Positions 18,794 to 27,568 of a stretch of 64,000 nucleotides of DNA are shown piece after piece; within the stretch, counting starts at the first letter, position 1; each line of letters opens with the position of its first letter. The stretch comes from Planctomycetaceae bacterium (GTDB lineage Bacteria; Planctomycetota; Phycisphaerae; Phycisphaerales; SM1A02). The stretch lies in assembly GCA_947492385.1 (NCBI GenBank), contig CANLMX010000004.1, positions 1 through 64,000 of the forward strand, given 5' to 3'. The translations under genes and the position numbers were made by a program. A model generated the notes under the pieces. It searched no databases. It saw only the letters and a list, made by a program, of their open reading frames with translations, and was not told the origin of the DNA.

Positions 18794-19225
18794 CCGGCCG
18801 ACGCGGGTGCGCACGCGAAGGCCCGGGGCCTGGAGCCGCGAGCGAAGCAACGCGAGCGCGCCGGCACGGAGCGCCCGGTCCACGGCGAACGCCGCCGCGG
18901 ATCCCGTGACGCCGACGAGCAGCTGCACGGGCGTCGCGGACTCGATCCACGTCTCGGCGACCAGTTCCGCGGGCATCGCCTCGGCCCATGCCTCGGCGAA
19001 CGATCCGCGGCGCTCGAGGTCGCGCGCCGCCTGCCGCGCGATCTCGGAAACCTCGCGCGTGATCGACGTCTCGCGCTCGCGGAAGGCGCGGCGCTCGCAC
19101 ATGCGCTGCACGCGCGCCAGGCGCGGGTCGGTGGCCGCCGCCGGGATCACGCGCGAGCGCGACGGCGCGGGCGCGCCCTTCGCGGGCTGCGTCGACTTCC
19201 GGGGTTCCTTCCTGGGTGCGCCCAC
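18782..19225 (-). CDS. DUF721 / DciA-like protein
   Basis: The 147-residue protein has a basic, Pro/Lys-rich N-terminus followed by a DUF721-like domain (about 75-145) with a conserved central segment WIESATPVQLLVGVTGSAAAFAVDR and a C-terminal V.TRVG strand. DciA proteins load the replicative helicase DnaB in many bacteria without DnaC. This role is inferred from family resemblance; similarity is modest. The GTG start is fixed by a minus-strand TACGAT (19237-19232) exactly 6 bases ahead. Confidence 0.65.
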   Translation of the reverse strand: MGAPRKEPRKSTQPAKGAPAPSRSRVIPAAATDPRLARVQRMCERRAFRERETSITREVSEIARQAARDLERRGSFAEAWAEAMPAELVAETWIESATPVQLLVGVTGSAAAFAVDRALRAGALALLRSRLQAPGLRVRTRVGRSPA

Positions 19226-19280
19226 GCAGGCATCGTAGGTGGCGGCATGCGGGAGCCGGAGGGGTAACCTCCGTCGCTGC

Positions 19281-20351
19281 ATGGTTCCGGTGCGCCTCGA
19301 GAACCTCTCCAAGTCGTTCGGCAGCACCGTGGCCGTCGACGGCATCACCTGCGAGGCACCGGGCGGGGCGCTTACGTTCCTGCTTGGCCCCTCGGGATGC
19401 GGCAAGACCACGGTCCTCCGCATGGTGGCCGGCCTGCTCGAGCCGACCCACGGCATGATCCGGTTCGGCAACCGCGACGTGACCGCGTTGGCCGCCGAGC
19501 GGCGCGGCTGCGGCATGGTGTTCCAGGGGTATGCGCTGTGGCCGCACATGACGGTCGCCGAGAACGTCGCGTTCGGGCTCGAGTCGCGGAAGCTGCCCCG
19601 CGACGAGGTCCGGCGCCGGACCGGCGAGGCGCTCGAGATGGTCCGCATGTCGTCCCTCGCCGACCGGAGGCCCGCGGAACTCTCGGGCGGCCAGCAGCAG
19701 CGCGTGGCGCTTGCGCGTGCCGTCGTCTACCGGCCGGATGTCCTGCTCCTGGACGAGCCGCTCTCGAACCTCGACGCACGCCTGCGCATCGAGATGCGGC
19801 GCGAGATCCGGCGGATCGTCGACGAGACGCGCATCACCGCGATCTACGTCACGCACGACCAGCACGAGGCACTGAGCCTCGCGGACCGCATCGTGATGAT
19901 GCGCGAGGGCCGCATCGAGCAGGTGGCCGGGGCACGCGAGATGTATGAACGCCCAGCAAACCGCTTCGTGGCGGAGTTCCTGGGGGAGACCAACCTCCTT
20001 GGCGCGACGGTGGAGGGCGCGGTCGGGGGCGGCCTGTGTTCCATCGGCACTTCGATCGGGACGCTCGAGACCACCACGGCCGGCACGCGTGCGACCGGCG
20101 ACCGTGTCGAGGCGAGCATCCGGCCCGAGTCCTTCCGCATGCACGCCGACCACGAGGTCGTCGCGGGTCGTCCTGCGATCCGCGGGATCGTCGCCGAGAC
20201 AACCTACCTCGGCGGATTCGCGCAGCACCTCGTGGACTGCCATGGCACCATGATGAAGGTGCTCGAACTCAACCCTCGGGATCGATCGCGGCACGGGCAA
20301 CGGGTCGCACTGACGGTGGACCCCGACCAGGTCATCCTGCTCGCGGAGTGA
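19281..20351 (+). CDS. ABC transporter ATP-binding protein, MalK/UgpC/PotA type
   Basis: The 356-residue ATPase has Walker A GPSGCGKTT (36-44), Q-loop VFQGYALWPHM, signature LSGGQQQR, Walker B VLLLDEPLSNLD and the H-loop THDQHEA. A C-terminal OB-fold (TOBE) domain from about 240 includes ASIRPESFRMH. This arrangement is typical of importers of sugars, glycerol phosphate, polyamines or iron. No permease or binding protein is adjacent, so it is an orphan ATPase whose partners lie elsewhere. TAACCT lies 10 bases before the ATG. The fucosidase gene follows 22 bases downstream, which weakly hints at a sugar substrate. Confidence 0.9.
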   Translation: MVPVRLENLSKSFGSTVAVDGITCEAPGGALTFLLGPSGCGKTTVLRMVAGLLEPTHGMIRFGNRDVTALAAERRGCGMVFQGYALWPHMTVAENVAFGLESRKLPRDEVRRRTGEALEMVRMSSLADRRPAELSGGQQQRVALARAVVYRPDVLLLDEPLSNLDARLRIEMRREIRRIVDETRITAIYVTHDQHEALSLADRIVMMREGRIEQVAGAREMYERPANRFVAEFLGETNLLGATVEGAVGGGLCSIGTSIGTLETTTAGTRATGDRVEASIRPESFRMHADHEVVAGRPAIRGIVAETTYLGGFAQHLVDCHGTMMKVLELNPRDRSRHGQRVALTVDPDQVILLAE

Positions 20352-20373
20352 TCCGCGGGCTACCCTCCCCGGC

Positions 20374-22185
20374 ATGCGCACCCCGCTCGCCGCCGCGTCC
20401 GCCGCCGTCATCGCCACCCTGCTCCTTGCGGCGTCCGGGCCCGCCGGCGCCCCGCCCGCCGTGCCCCCCAAGGACGAGCGCCTTGCCTGGTGGCGCGACG
20501 CGCGCTTCGGGATGTTCATCCACTTCGGGCTCTACTCGACGCCCGCCGGCACGTGGGACGGCAAGCCCGTCGGGGGCGTCGGCGAGTGGCTCCTCCAGAA
20601 CGCGCGCATCGACCCGATCGCCTACGAGAAGACGCTGCTGCCGCAGTTCAATCCTGTGAAGTTCGACGCGCGTGAATGGGCGCGCATCGCCAAGGACGCC
20701 GGCATGGGCTACGTGGTCATCACCACCAAGCACCACGACGGGTTCGCGCTGTGGGACAGCGCGGCAAGCGACTACGACGTGATGGCCACGCCCTTCCGGC
20801 GCGACATCATGCGCGAGCTGGCCGACGCCGTGCGCGCCGAGGGGCTCCGCATGTGCTGGTACCACTCGATCATGGACTGGCACCACCCCGACTACCAGCC
20901 GCGGCGGGAGTGGGACGCGCGGCCCGTGGATCCGCAGTCCTTCCCGCGCTACGTCGACTTCATGTTCGCGCAGCTGAAGGAACTGCTCACGAAGTACGGC
21001 GACATCGGCATCCTGTGGTTCGACGGCGAATGGGAAGGCACCTGGAACCACGACTGGGGCAAGAAGACCGACGACTTCGTCCGTTCGCTGCAGCCGCGGA
21101 TCATCGTCAACAACCGAGTCGACAGCGGCCGCGCCGGGATGGAAGGCTTCAGCGCCGACGAGCACGCGCGCGGCGACTACGGCACGCCGGAACAGACCAT
21201 CCCCCCGAACGGCATGCCCGGCAAGGACTGGGAGACGTGCATGACCATGAACGACACCTGGGGGTACAAGGCGTCGGACTCGAATTGGAAGAGCGCGCGG
21301 ACGATGATCCGCATGCTCTGCGACATCGCGTCGAAGGGCGGGAACTTCCTGCTCAACGTCGGTCCGAAGGGCGATGGCACCATCCCCGCGGAGTCGGTCG
21401 AGCGCCTGCGGCGCATGGGCGAGTGGATGCGCGTGAACGGCGAGGCGATCCGCGGCACGACGGCATCGCCGTTTCCGAAGCAGTTCCCGTGGGGTCGAGT
21501 GACCATGCGCAGCCTGAATGGACAGTGGCAGGACGTCACCCGCCTCTACCTGCACGTGTTCGACTGGCCCGCCGACGGCACGCTCCGGCTTGACGGGATC
21601 GCGAACGAGGCCTTCGCGCCGAAGGTGCTCGGAGCGGACGACCGCACGCCGTCCGTGGCGCGCGACGGCGATTCGCTCGTGGTGACCGGACTGGGCGCCG
21701 CGCCCGTCGATCCCGACTGCACCGTGGTGAGCCTCGGCGTCCACGGCACGCCGCGCGTGCAGGCATTCATGGTGCGGCCTGCCGCCGACGGCACCGTCGC
21801 CTGCATGGCCGCCGACGCGATCGTGACCGGCAGCATCCAGTACGAGGACCGCTTCGCGAACCTCGGCTGGTGGCGGGACATGGCGAGCGAGGCGCGGTGG
21901 CCCGTGCGCCTTGCGGGCCCCGGCACGTTCGACGCGACCATCGACTACGCCGCGAGCGCCGAGTGCGGCGGCACCGCGGAGTGGATGGTGCGCTCCGGCG
22001 GGAAGGCGGTCGCCTCGGGCACCGCCGAGCTCCCGGGACGCACCGGCTGGGGCGACTTCGCCACCGTCTCCCTTGGCCGGGTGGACCTGCCCGCGGGCGA
22101 CTGTGAATTCGTCGTGAAGGCACGGCGCAAGAACGGCGACTCCTTCGTCAACCTGCGAAGCGTGCGCATGGCGCCCGTGAAGTAA
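20374..22185 (+). CDS. Alpha-L-fucosidase, glycoside hydrolase family 29, secreted
   Basis: The 603-residue enzyme has a signal peptide (residues 1-25), then the GH29 catalytic domain with RFGMFIHFGLYS, KHHDGFALWDS and the probable nucleophile D217 in LWFDGEWEGTW. The C-terminal part (about 390-603) has beta-rich segments typical of accessory domains. It would remove terminal fucose from glycans or algal fucoidan oligosaccharides outside the cytoplasm, fitting planctomycete polysaccharide use. TACCCT at 20361-20366 ends 7 bases before the ATG (leaderless type). Confidence 0.93.
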   Translation: MRTPLAAASAAVIATLLLAASGPAGAPPAVPPKDERLAWWRDARFGMFIHFGLYSTPAGTWDGKPVGGVGEWLLQNARIDPIAYEKTLLPQFNPVKFDAREWARIAKDAGMGYVVITTKHHDGFALWDSAASDYDVMATPFRRDIMRELADAVRAEGLRMCWYHSIMDWHHPDYQPRREWDARPVDPQSFPRYVDFMFAQLKELLTKYGDIGILWFDGEWEGTWNHDWGKKTDDFVRSLQPRIIVNNRVDSGRAGMEGFSADEHARGDYGTPEQTIPPNGMPGKDWETCMTMNDTWGYKASDSNWKSARTMIRMLCDIASKGGNFLLNVGPKGDGTIPAESVERLRRMGEWMRVNGEAIRGTTASPFPKQFPWGRVTMRSLNGQWQDVTRLYLHVFDWPADGTLRLDGIANEAFAPKVLGADDRTPSVARDGDSLVVTGLGAAPVDPDCTVVSLGVHGTPRVQAFMVRPAADGTVACMAADAIVTGSIQYEDRFANLGWWRDMASEARWPVRLAGPGTFDATIDYAASAECGGTAEWMVRSGGKAVASGTAELPGRTGWGDFATVSLGRVDLPAGDCEFVVKARRKNGDSFVNLRSVRMAPVK

Positions 22186-22198
22186 CCTCGTCCGCCCC

Positions 22199-23089
22199 AT
22201 GCCGAGCTACACCCTCAACGGCGCCACGATCGAGCTGCAGCCCCAGGACCGCGAGCCCTTCATGTGGCTCGCGTCGCAGGTCTACCGGCGCATGCACGCC
22301 GGCAACCCGACACCGCCGCTGCCCGCGATCCTCACGATGTTCGCGCACGAGGGAACGACCACGCAGGGCCTGGCGACGGACGACCCGCGCATCCAGGCCA
22401 TCATGTGGACGCTCTGGCAGCTCGGCCTCAAGGGTTCGCGCGTGGAGGGCGAGTCCGAGTCGAAGCAGATCAAGTGGGACAAGGGCGACCACGCCGGGAT
22501 CGACGCCGCGCCCGTCATGGAGTGCTTCTCGGCCGAGGCCATCCGCGACGGACGCACGCTGGCGGCGTCGCTGGCGATCGCGGCGAACCGGCGCATCAAC
22601 CTCAACGGCACCGAGATCCACGTGCGCATCAACGACTTCGAGCTGATCCGCGCGCAGTCCGAGGAGATGAACAAGCGCCGGCAGGACGAGGCCCACGACC
22701 CGTCGATGGCCGCGGCGCGCTACGTCGCCGAGCTGGTGACGGGCGGCGCCGACACCAACGACCTGCGCCTGCGCGCGGCACTGGAACTCGCGGCCGACCT
22801 CGGCATCCGCGCGATGTGGGTCGACACGGTCTCGCGCCAGCTCCGGATCGCGGCGTTCAGCCGCGAGGCGGCACTGGCGGCGGCATTCCTGCAGGGCGCG
22901 CCCGTCGAGCACTTCGAGCTTGCGCTCAAGCGCGCGGACACGCTGCAGCAGGCAGCCGAGGAGACGGCGCGGAAGCTCGCGGCGCAGGTCCAGGCCCAGC
23001 AGGGCGGCCCAGGCGCCGCCCGGGCCGAGGCACGCCCCGCAGCTGGCGCCACGACCGCGCCCGCGCCGGCCCGCCGCCGCCGCCGCTGA
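22199..23089 (+). CDS. Hypothetical protein, unrecognised
   Basis: The 296-residue product is soluble-looking, with no signal peptide. The first 230 residues are mixed alpha/beta with a regular composition (for example PFMWLASQVYRRM, MFAHEGTTTQ, LWQLGLKG). The last 60 form an Ala/Gln-rich helical stretch and a run of six arginines at the C-terminus. No family is recognised. TAACCT overlaps the fucosidase stop and lies 10 bases before the ATG. The Arg tail could bind nucleic acid; that is speculation. Confidence 0.6.
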   Translation: MPSYTLNGATIELQPQDREPFMWLASQVYRRMHAGNPTPPLPAILTMFAHEGTTTQGLATDDPRIQAIMWTLWQLGLKGSRVEGESESKQIKWDKGDHAGIDAAPVMECFSAEAIRDGRTLAASLAIAANRRINLNGTEIHVRINDFELIRAQSEEMNKRRQDEAHDPSMAAARYVAELVTGGADTNDLRLRAALELAADLGIRAMWVDTVSRQLRIAAFSREAALAAAFLQGAPVEHFELALKRADTLQQAAEETARKLAAQVQAQQGGPGAARAEARPAAGATTAPAPARRRRR

Positions 23090-23178
23090 GGACGCCCGTT
23101 CCGCCCGCGCCGGCGATATCCGGACATTCCATGCCGATCAGGGGCAATCCGCCCTTCACGGTCCTTGACCTTCCGCGT

Positions 23179-23199
23179 CAGGATCGGACCGTGATCCTG
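23179..23199 (+). promoter_or_regulatory. Hairpin 1 upstream of macro-domain-like gene
   Basis: A perfect 7-bp inverted repeat (CAGGATC and GATCCTG) with a 7-base loop, immediately followed by a second, longer hairpin. Both lie in the 174-base gap before the macro-domain-like gene. Confidence 0.4.
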
Positions 23200-23200
23200 T

Positions 23201-23237
23201 CCCCGCGCGGCACGGAGAGAAGGCGTGCCGCGCGGGG
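23201..23237 (+). promoter_or_regulatory. Hairpin 2: 14-bp perfect stem upstream of macro-domain-like gene
   Basis: A perfect 14-bp stem (23201-23214 with 23224-23237) has a purine-rich 9-base loop GAGAGAAGG. It ends 26 bases before the ATG and about 10 bases before the GGAGG ribosome site. It could be the terminator of the upstream gene (no T-run follows) or a leader element acting on the downstream gene. Confidence 0.5.
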
Positions 23238-23263
23238 CACGAGCAACGTGGAGGAGGTGAAGG

Positions 23264-23893
23264 ATGGATGCACGCACGGACCGGCCGCGGGGACACGACG
23301 AACCTCGCGACGGCCTGCGGACGCCGTGGCTCGCTCGCATCGAGCTGCGCACCTGCATCCCCTCGCATGCCGCGATCTTCCGTGACGCGCTGGGCGGCGA
23401 CCCAGCCGTGGCGATCGTCGACGGCCCGCTCCTGGATGGGTGCGCCGCGGACGCGGCGTTCGTGCCGACCAATGGCTTCGGCTACCTCGATGCAGGCATC
23501 GATGGCGCGTTCGCGCGCAGGTTCGGTCGCCGACTGCAGCGCAGCCTCCAGGAGCGGATCGGGCAGGAGTTCGACGGCGAGCTGTCGTGCGGCGCGGCGG
23601 TGGTCATCCCCACGGGCGACCTCTCCCTGCCGTTGGTCATCGCCGCTCCTGCGACGCAGTACCCAGGCTCGATCTCGGGCGATCCGATGATCTACCAGTC
23701 GATGCTGGCCGCACTGCGGGCGATCGATGCGTGGAATGCCGCCGACGAGGGACCGTGGATCGCGTCGCTGACGGTGCCCGACCCGACGCGCCCGCCGGAG
23801 GCGTGGCAGGCCGAGCGCGTGGCCTTGCAGGTCGCGGAGGCGATCCGTGCATGGCGCCGCGACCGGGACGCACGCGCGCTGCGGGCCGCCTGA
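23264..23893 (+). CDS. Macro-domain-like protein
   Basis: The 209-residue protein resembles macro (ADP-ribose-binding) domains. After an internal beta strand, AAFVPTNGFGYLDAGIDGAFARRFG matches the N-G-x-L-xxGIDGA-like loop (read as VPTNGFGYLDAGID and GAFARRFG), and a later GAAVVIPTGD and LVIAAPATQYPGS match the second loop. The family binds ADP-ribose or removes ADP-ribose from proteins or nucleic acids. GGAGG about 8 bases upstream fixes the start. It converges on the M48 peptidase gene with a 7-base gap. Confidence 0.65.
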   Translation: MDARTDRPRGHDEPRDGLRTPWLARIELRTCIPSHAAIFRDALGGDPAVAIVDGPLLDGCAADAAFVPTNGFGYLDAGIDGAFARRFGRRLQRSLQERIGQEFDGELSCGAAVVIPTGDLSLPLVIAAPATQYPGSISGDPMIYQSMLAALRAIDAWNAADEGPWIASLTVPDPTRPPEAWQAERVALQVAEAIRAWRRDRDARALRAA

Positions 23894-23900
23894 GCGATCA

Positions 23901-25799
23901 TCACGCGGATGCGATGGCCGCGATCGGCGGCATCGGCACCCCGATCGAGGCGCAGACCGCGCGCAGCAGTTCCGCTTCCTCGACCGTCGTCCGCCGGTCT
24001 GCGGTGACCGCCGCGACGCACGCATCCACCACGCGTCGCTTGAATCCCGGGCTTGCCTGCGACAGCGCGCGCAACGCGGCGTCGAGCGCATCGAGCGTGC
24101 AGCGCGCGGCAGGCACGGGGTCGCCCGGCAGGGTGGGATCCGCGGCGCGCGCATCGACCCACGCACGTCCTGCAGCCGCCGCATCCGACGCCCCGCTCCA
24201 CGCAAGCACCGACGCAACCAATGCCGCATCGTCGACGGTGGGCCGTGCGCCGTTCGGCACGGGCGCCGCGCCGCGGCCCTCCACCGCCTGGCGCAGCACG
24301 ACGCGCACCATCCACTCCACCCGGTCGAGTTCGCCGTCGGACGCCATCAGCTGCGCGAGCGAAACCCGGAACGCCGCGTACTGGGCCGGCGCCAGCATCG
24401 CGATCGACGGTGCGCAGAGCTCGAGGATCGGCAGCCGGTCCTCCGGACGCACCGTGCACCCCGCAAGCCCCGAGGCCGCCTCGGCCAGCCCACGGTCGTT
24501 CGCCCGGACGATGGCGAGCTGGCGCATGCGCTCGCCGAGGTCGGCGGAGAGCAAGAGTCGCACGACGGCCGCGCGCGCATCGAACGGCTCATGTGCGGCC
24601 GCCAGCATGCGCGGGTCGATCGACCCGACGAGCGAGCGCGCCGCATCGATCCGCGAGGCGTCGAGCGACCCGATCTCGGCGCGCGCGGACCGGACGCGAC
24701 CGGAGTCCACCGTCGAGGCACGTGCCACAGGGTCGGCCGAGGACGCATGACCCGCGAACCCCGAGGCGACGGTCGCGCCATGCGCTGGGCCCTGGACCGT
24801 CGCGGAGGGAGCGGCCGCGGATCCCGCCCCGGCGTTCGCCGGCAGTTGCAGCCCGCGGATCCGGCGGATCCGTTCCTCGAGGGGCGGGTGCGTGGAGAAG
24901 AGCGCGGCGACGCCGTCCGCGAAGAAGAAGTGGCTGAACTCGGCTGCGGCTGGCGCGGCCACCCGGCTTCCCGCGGCCGACCGGCCGATCCGCTCGAGCG
25001 CGCCGGCGATGCCCTCGGGGTTGCGCGTGTACTGGACGGCGCTCGCGTCGGCGAGGTACTCGCGCTGCCGGCTGACGGCACTCTGGATGATGCGGCCGAA
25101 GAAGTAGCCGACGATCCCGATCAGGAAGAGGCCGACGCCGAGCATCGCCGCGGCCGCGGCGCCGTTGTTCTTGCCTCGCGAGGACCGCACCCCGCGCATC
25201 GACCGCAGGATGAGCCGGCCGACCATCGAGATGGCGAAGATGCCGCCGAGCCACGCCACCAGCCGCATGTTGAGCCGCATGTCCTGGTGGAAGATGTGGC
25301 TGAACTCGTGCGCGACCACGCCCTGCAGCTCGTCCCGGTCGAGCTCGCGGATGCACCCGGCCGTCACGCCGATCACGGCGTCCTTCGGCGCGTTCCCGGC
25401 GGCGAACGCGTTGATCGCGTCGTCGTCCATCACGTAGACGGGCGGAACCGGCATGCCCGACGCGATCGCCATTTCCTCGACGATGTTCAGGATCTTGCGC
25501 TCCGCCGGGTCGCGCGATCCCGGGTCGACCATGCGACCACCGAGCGCCTCCGCGACCGCTCGACCGCCATGGGACATCTGGACCTGCTTCACCAGCGTTC
25601 CGATGAGCACGATGGCACCCACCGAACCGCCGGCAAGTAGCAGCATCCGCGGATCCGCCGGATTCCCGCGACCGATCGTGAACGAGAGCAGCAGGTGCAC
25701 CGACACGACGGTGGCGACCACGCCCACGACGAAGAGCGCCACGAGCGCGCCCGTGTTGCGCTTCGCGCGTTCCTGGCTCTCGAAGAAGTCCATCGCCAT
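23901..25799 (-). CDS. M48 family membrane zinc metallopeptidase with long C-terminal extension
   Basis: The 632-residue protein has two N-terminal transmembrane segments (about 17-40 and 52-70), the zinc motif HEFSH at 164-168, further membrane segments (about 180-240) and the third ligand in REYLADASAVQ (E247), as in HtpX-like peptidases. After the peptidase core (to about 320) comes an Ala-rich linker and a helical C-terminal domain of about 280 residues that is not usual in HtpX. GGAGG 9 bases before the MAMDFF start supports it. It is the last gene of a lemA-glycosyltransferase-M48 operon (2-base gap to its neighbour). Confidence 0.9.
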   Translation of the reverse strand: MAMDFFESQERAKRNTGALVALFVVGVVATVVSVHLLLSFTIGRGNPADPRMLLLAGGSVGAIVLIGTLVKQVQMSHGGRAVAEALGGRMVDPGSRDPAERKILNIVEEMAIASGMPVPPVYVMDDDAINAFAAGNAPKDAVIGVTAGCIRELDRDELQGVVAHEFSHIFHQDMRLNMRLVAWLGGIFAISMVGRLILRSMRGVRSSRGKNNGAAAAAMLGVGLFLIGIVGYFFGRIIQSAVSRQREYLADASAVQYTRNPEGIAGALERIGRSAAGSRVAAPAAAEFSHFFFADGVAALFSTHPPLEERIRRIRGLQLPANAGAGSAAAPSATVQGPAHGATVASGFAGHASSADPVARASTVDSGRVRSARAEIGSLDASRIDAARSLVGSIDPRMLAAAHEPFDARAAVVRLLLSADLGERMRQLAIVRANDRGLAEAASGLAGCTVRPEDRLPILELCAPSIAMLAPAQYAAFRVSLAQLMASDGELDRVEWMVRVVLRQAVEGRGAAPVPNGARPTVDDAALVASVLAWSGASDAAAAGRAWVDARAADPTLPGDPVPAARCTLDALDAALRALSQASPGFKRRVVDACVAAVTADRRTTVEEAELLRAVCASIGVPMPPIAAIASA

Positions 25800-25801
25800 C
25801 G

Positions 25802-27565
25802 TCAATTGCCTCCTGCGCGGGCATACCCGCACCAGTCCGCCCACGCCCTGCGCAACGCACCGTGGAACCGTGCACCGTACGCCGCCTCGTCCATCAGCGC
25901 CGAGCGGCGCAGGGCGGCCCGCAGCCCGCGGCGAAGCGACTCCAGCCGCGCCCGATCGCCGGCGAGCCCGGAAGCGATCCGGACGAACGACGCGGCATCA
26001 TGCGCCACCAGCTCCGGAAGCCCGGCCGCGCCGAGCAGGCTGGCGCCGACCCGCGCGGCGTGCCGATCGCCGACGAGGGTCACCACCGGCACGCCCATCC
26101 ACAGCGCCTCGCAGGTGGTGGTCGTGCCGTTGTACGGCGTCGTGTCGAGCGCCACGTGGACCCGACCGTAGAGCGCCAGGTGCTCCTCGATCGTCTTCGT
26201 GAACGGGACGACGTCCACGCGCGCGCCTTCGATGCCCGCGGCCGCGAGCCGGGCAAGCAGGCGCGAACGCGTCGACGCATCGCCCATCGAGAGCGACTTC
26301 AGCAGGAGCCTCGATCCCGGGACGGCGTGCATCGCGTCGGCCCAGAGCGCGAGCGCCGCAGGCCCGACCTTCGACGTGAGGTTGAACGACCCGAAGGTGA
26401 TGGGCGCGTCCGCCGCAGGAAGCACGGGATCCGGCGCAGCCGCGGGCGGGCGGTAGCACAGGAAGCACGGATCGATGCGCGCAAGGCGTTCGGTGCACGC
26501 GGCTTCGCTTCCCGGCGGATCCGTCGTCGAATCGACGATGCGCACGTCGACCGCAGGATGCCCCGTGGTGTTCGGGTACCCGATCGCGGTCACGATCACG
26601 GGCGCAGGCTTGCGGTCGAGCGCGGCGAGCCGGCCACCGTTGGAGTGTCCCGACAGCTCCACCAGCACGTCGATGCCGCGCTCGCGGATCGCACGGTCGA
26701 GTGCCGCATCGTCCATGAGGGCGCACTCGACCCATCCGTCCGAGGCGTCCATGAAGCGCCGCGTCATGGCGTCGCCGGGAGCGCGTGGGTCGGTCGCGAA
26801 GCACGTGATCGCGTCGCCTTCCGGCTTCGTGCGGAACACCGGATCGGCGAAGAACCCCACCGAGTGCGTCCGGAGGTCGCCGGAGAGGATCCCGATCCGG
26901 AGCGGACGCGCGGGATCGGGATCGCGCCCCGCTTGTTCCTGCGGCACATGCGCGACGAGGTCGCGATGCGCGCGATGCGCGGCGCCCACCTCGTCCGCCG
27001 GGATCGACGGATAGTTCAGCGCGAACAGGTACCTCGTGCGCAACCCCCGATGCCCGGGGTGGCGCGCAACCTGTCCGCGGAGGAACTCCACCGCCTCGTC
27101 CATGCGATCGCTGGCCTCGAGCGCGGACCCCGCGGCGATCGCCATCTCGGGCCAGTCGGGGCGGACCGCAAGCCCCGCCATGCACGCGGCATGGGCGCCG
27201 TCGGAATCGCGCAGCGCCATCAATGCCAGCGCCAGGCCGAGGTGCGCACGCGCGTACGACGGGTCGAGCTCGATCGCCGTCCGGAACTGTGCGGCCGCAT
27301 CGTGGTTGCGCGCGGCCGCCATCAGCGCGTTCCCGAGGTTGTTCCGGTACCCGGCGACCTGCGGGGCGATCGCCACGGCCCGCTCGAGCTGGATGACGGC
27401 CTGCTGCTGCTGGCCGTCCTGCGTCAGGAAGAGCCCCAGCATCTGGAGGGCGTCCGCATTGCGTGACTGGACGCGCAGCACCGTCCGCACGGCCGCGATC
27501 GCCTCCGAGAGGCGGCCGGACCGCGCATCCTGCAGTGCGCGTTCGAGCGTTCGTTCGCTCCCCAT
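25802..27565 (-). CDS. TPR plus SPINDLY/OGT-type glycosyltransferase (GT41-like)
   Basis: The 587-residue protein starts with about five TPR units (residues 5-170, for example LGLFLTQDGQQQQAVIQLE and NLGNALMAAARNHDAAAQF). The split catalytic region of O-GlcNAc-transferase-like enzymes follows: RIGILSGDLRTHSVGFF, IDVLVELSGHSNGGRL, ITFGSFNLTSKVGP, VDVVPFTK, DTTPYNGTTTTCEALWMGVPVVTL. It would glycosylate proteins from a UDP- or GDP-sugar; donor and target are unknown. It sits between lemA (3-base gap) and the M48 peptidase (2-base gap), so the three are almost certainly cotranscribed. Confidence 0.9.
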   Translation of the reverse strand: MGSERTLERALQDARSGRLSEAIAAVRTVLRVQSRNADALQMLGLFLTQDGQQQQAVIQLERAVAIAPQVAGYRNNLGNALMAAARNHDAAAQFRTAIELDPSYARAHLGLALALMALRDSDGAHAACMAGLAVRPDWPEMAIAAGSALEASDRMDEAVEFLRGQVARHPGHRGLRTRYLFALNYPSIPADEVGAAHRAHRDLVAHVPQEQAGRDPDPARPLRIGILSGDLRTHSVGFFADPVFRTKPEGDAITCFATDPRAPGDAMTRRFMDASDGWVECALMDDAALDRAIRERGIDVLVELSGHSNGGRLAALDRKPAPVIVTAIGYPNTTGHPAVDVRIVDSTTDPPGSEAACTERLARIDPCFLCYRPPAAAPDPVLPAADAPITFGSFNLTSKVGPAALALWADAMHAVPGSRLLLKSLSMGDASTRSRLLARLAAAGIEGARVDVVPFTKTIEEHLALYGRVHVALDTTPYNGTTTTCEALWMGVPVVTLVGDRHAARVGASLLGAAGLPELVAHDAASFVRIASGLAGDRARLESLRRGLRAALRRSALMDEAAYGARFHGALRRAWADWCGYARAGGN

Positions 27566-27568
27566 GGC

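Noticed and set aside
23692-25875. Long open frames on both strands over the M48 and glycosyltransferase genes
   Set aside because: Low-complexity Arg-rich translations; the M48 frame has zinc ligands and membrane segments in order.
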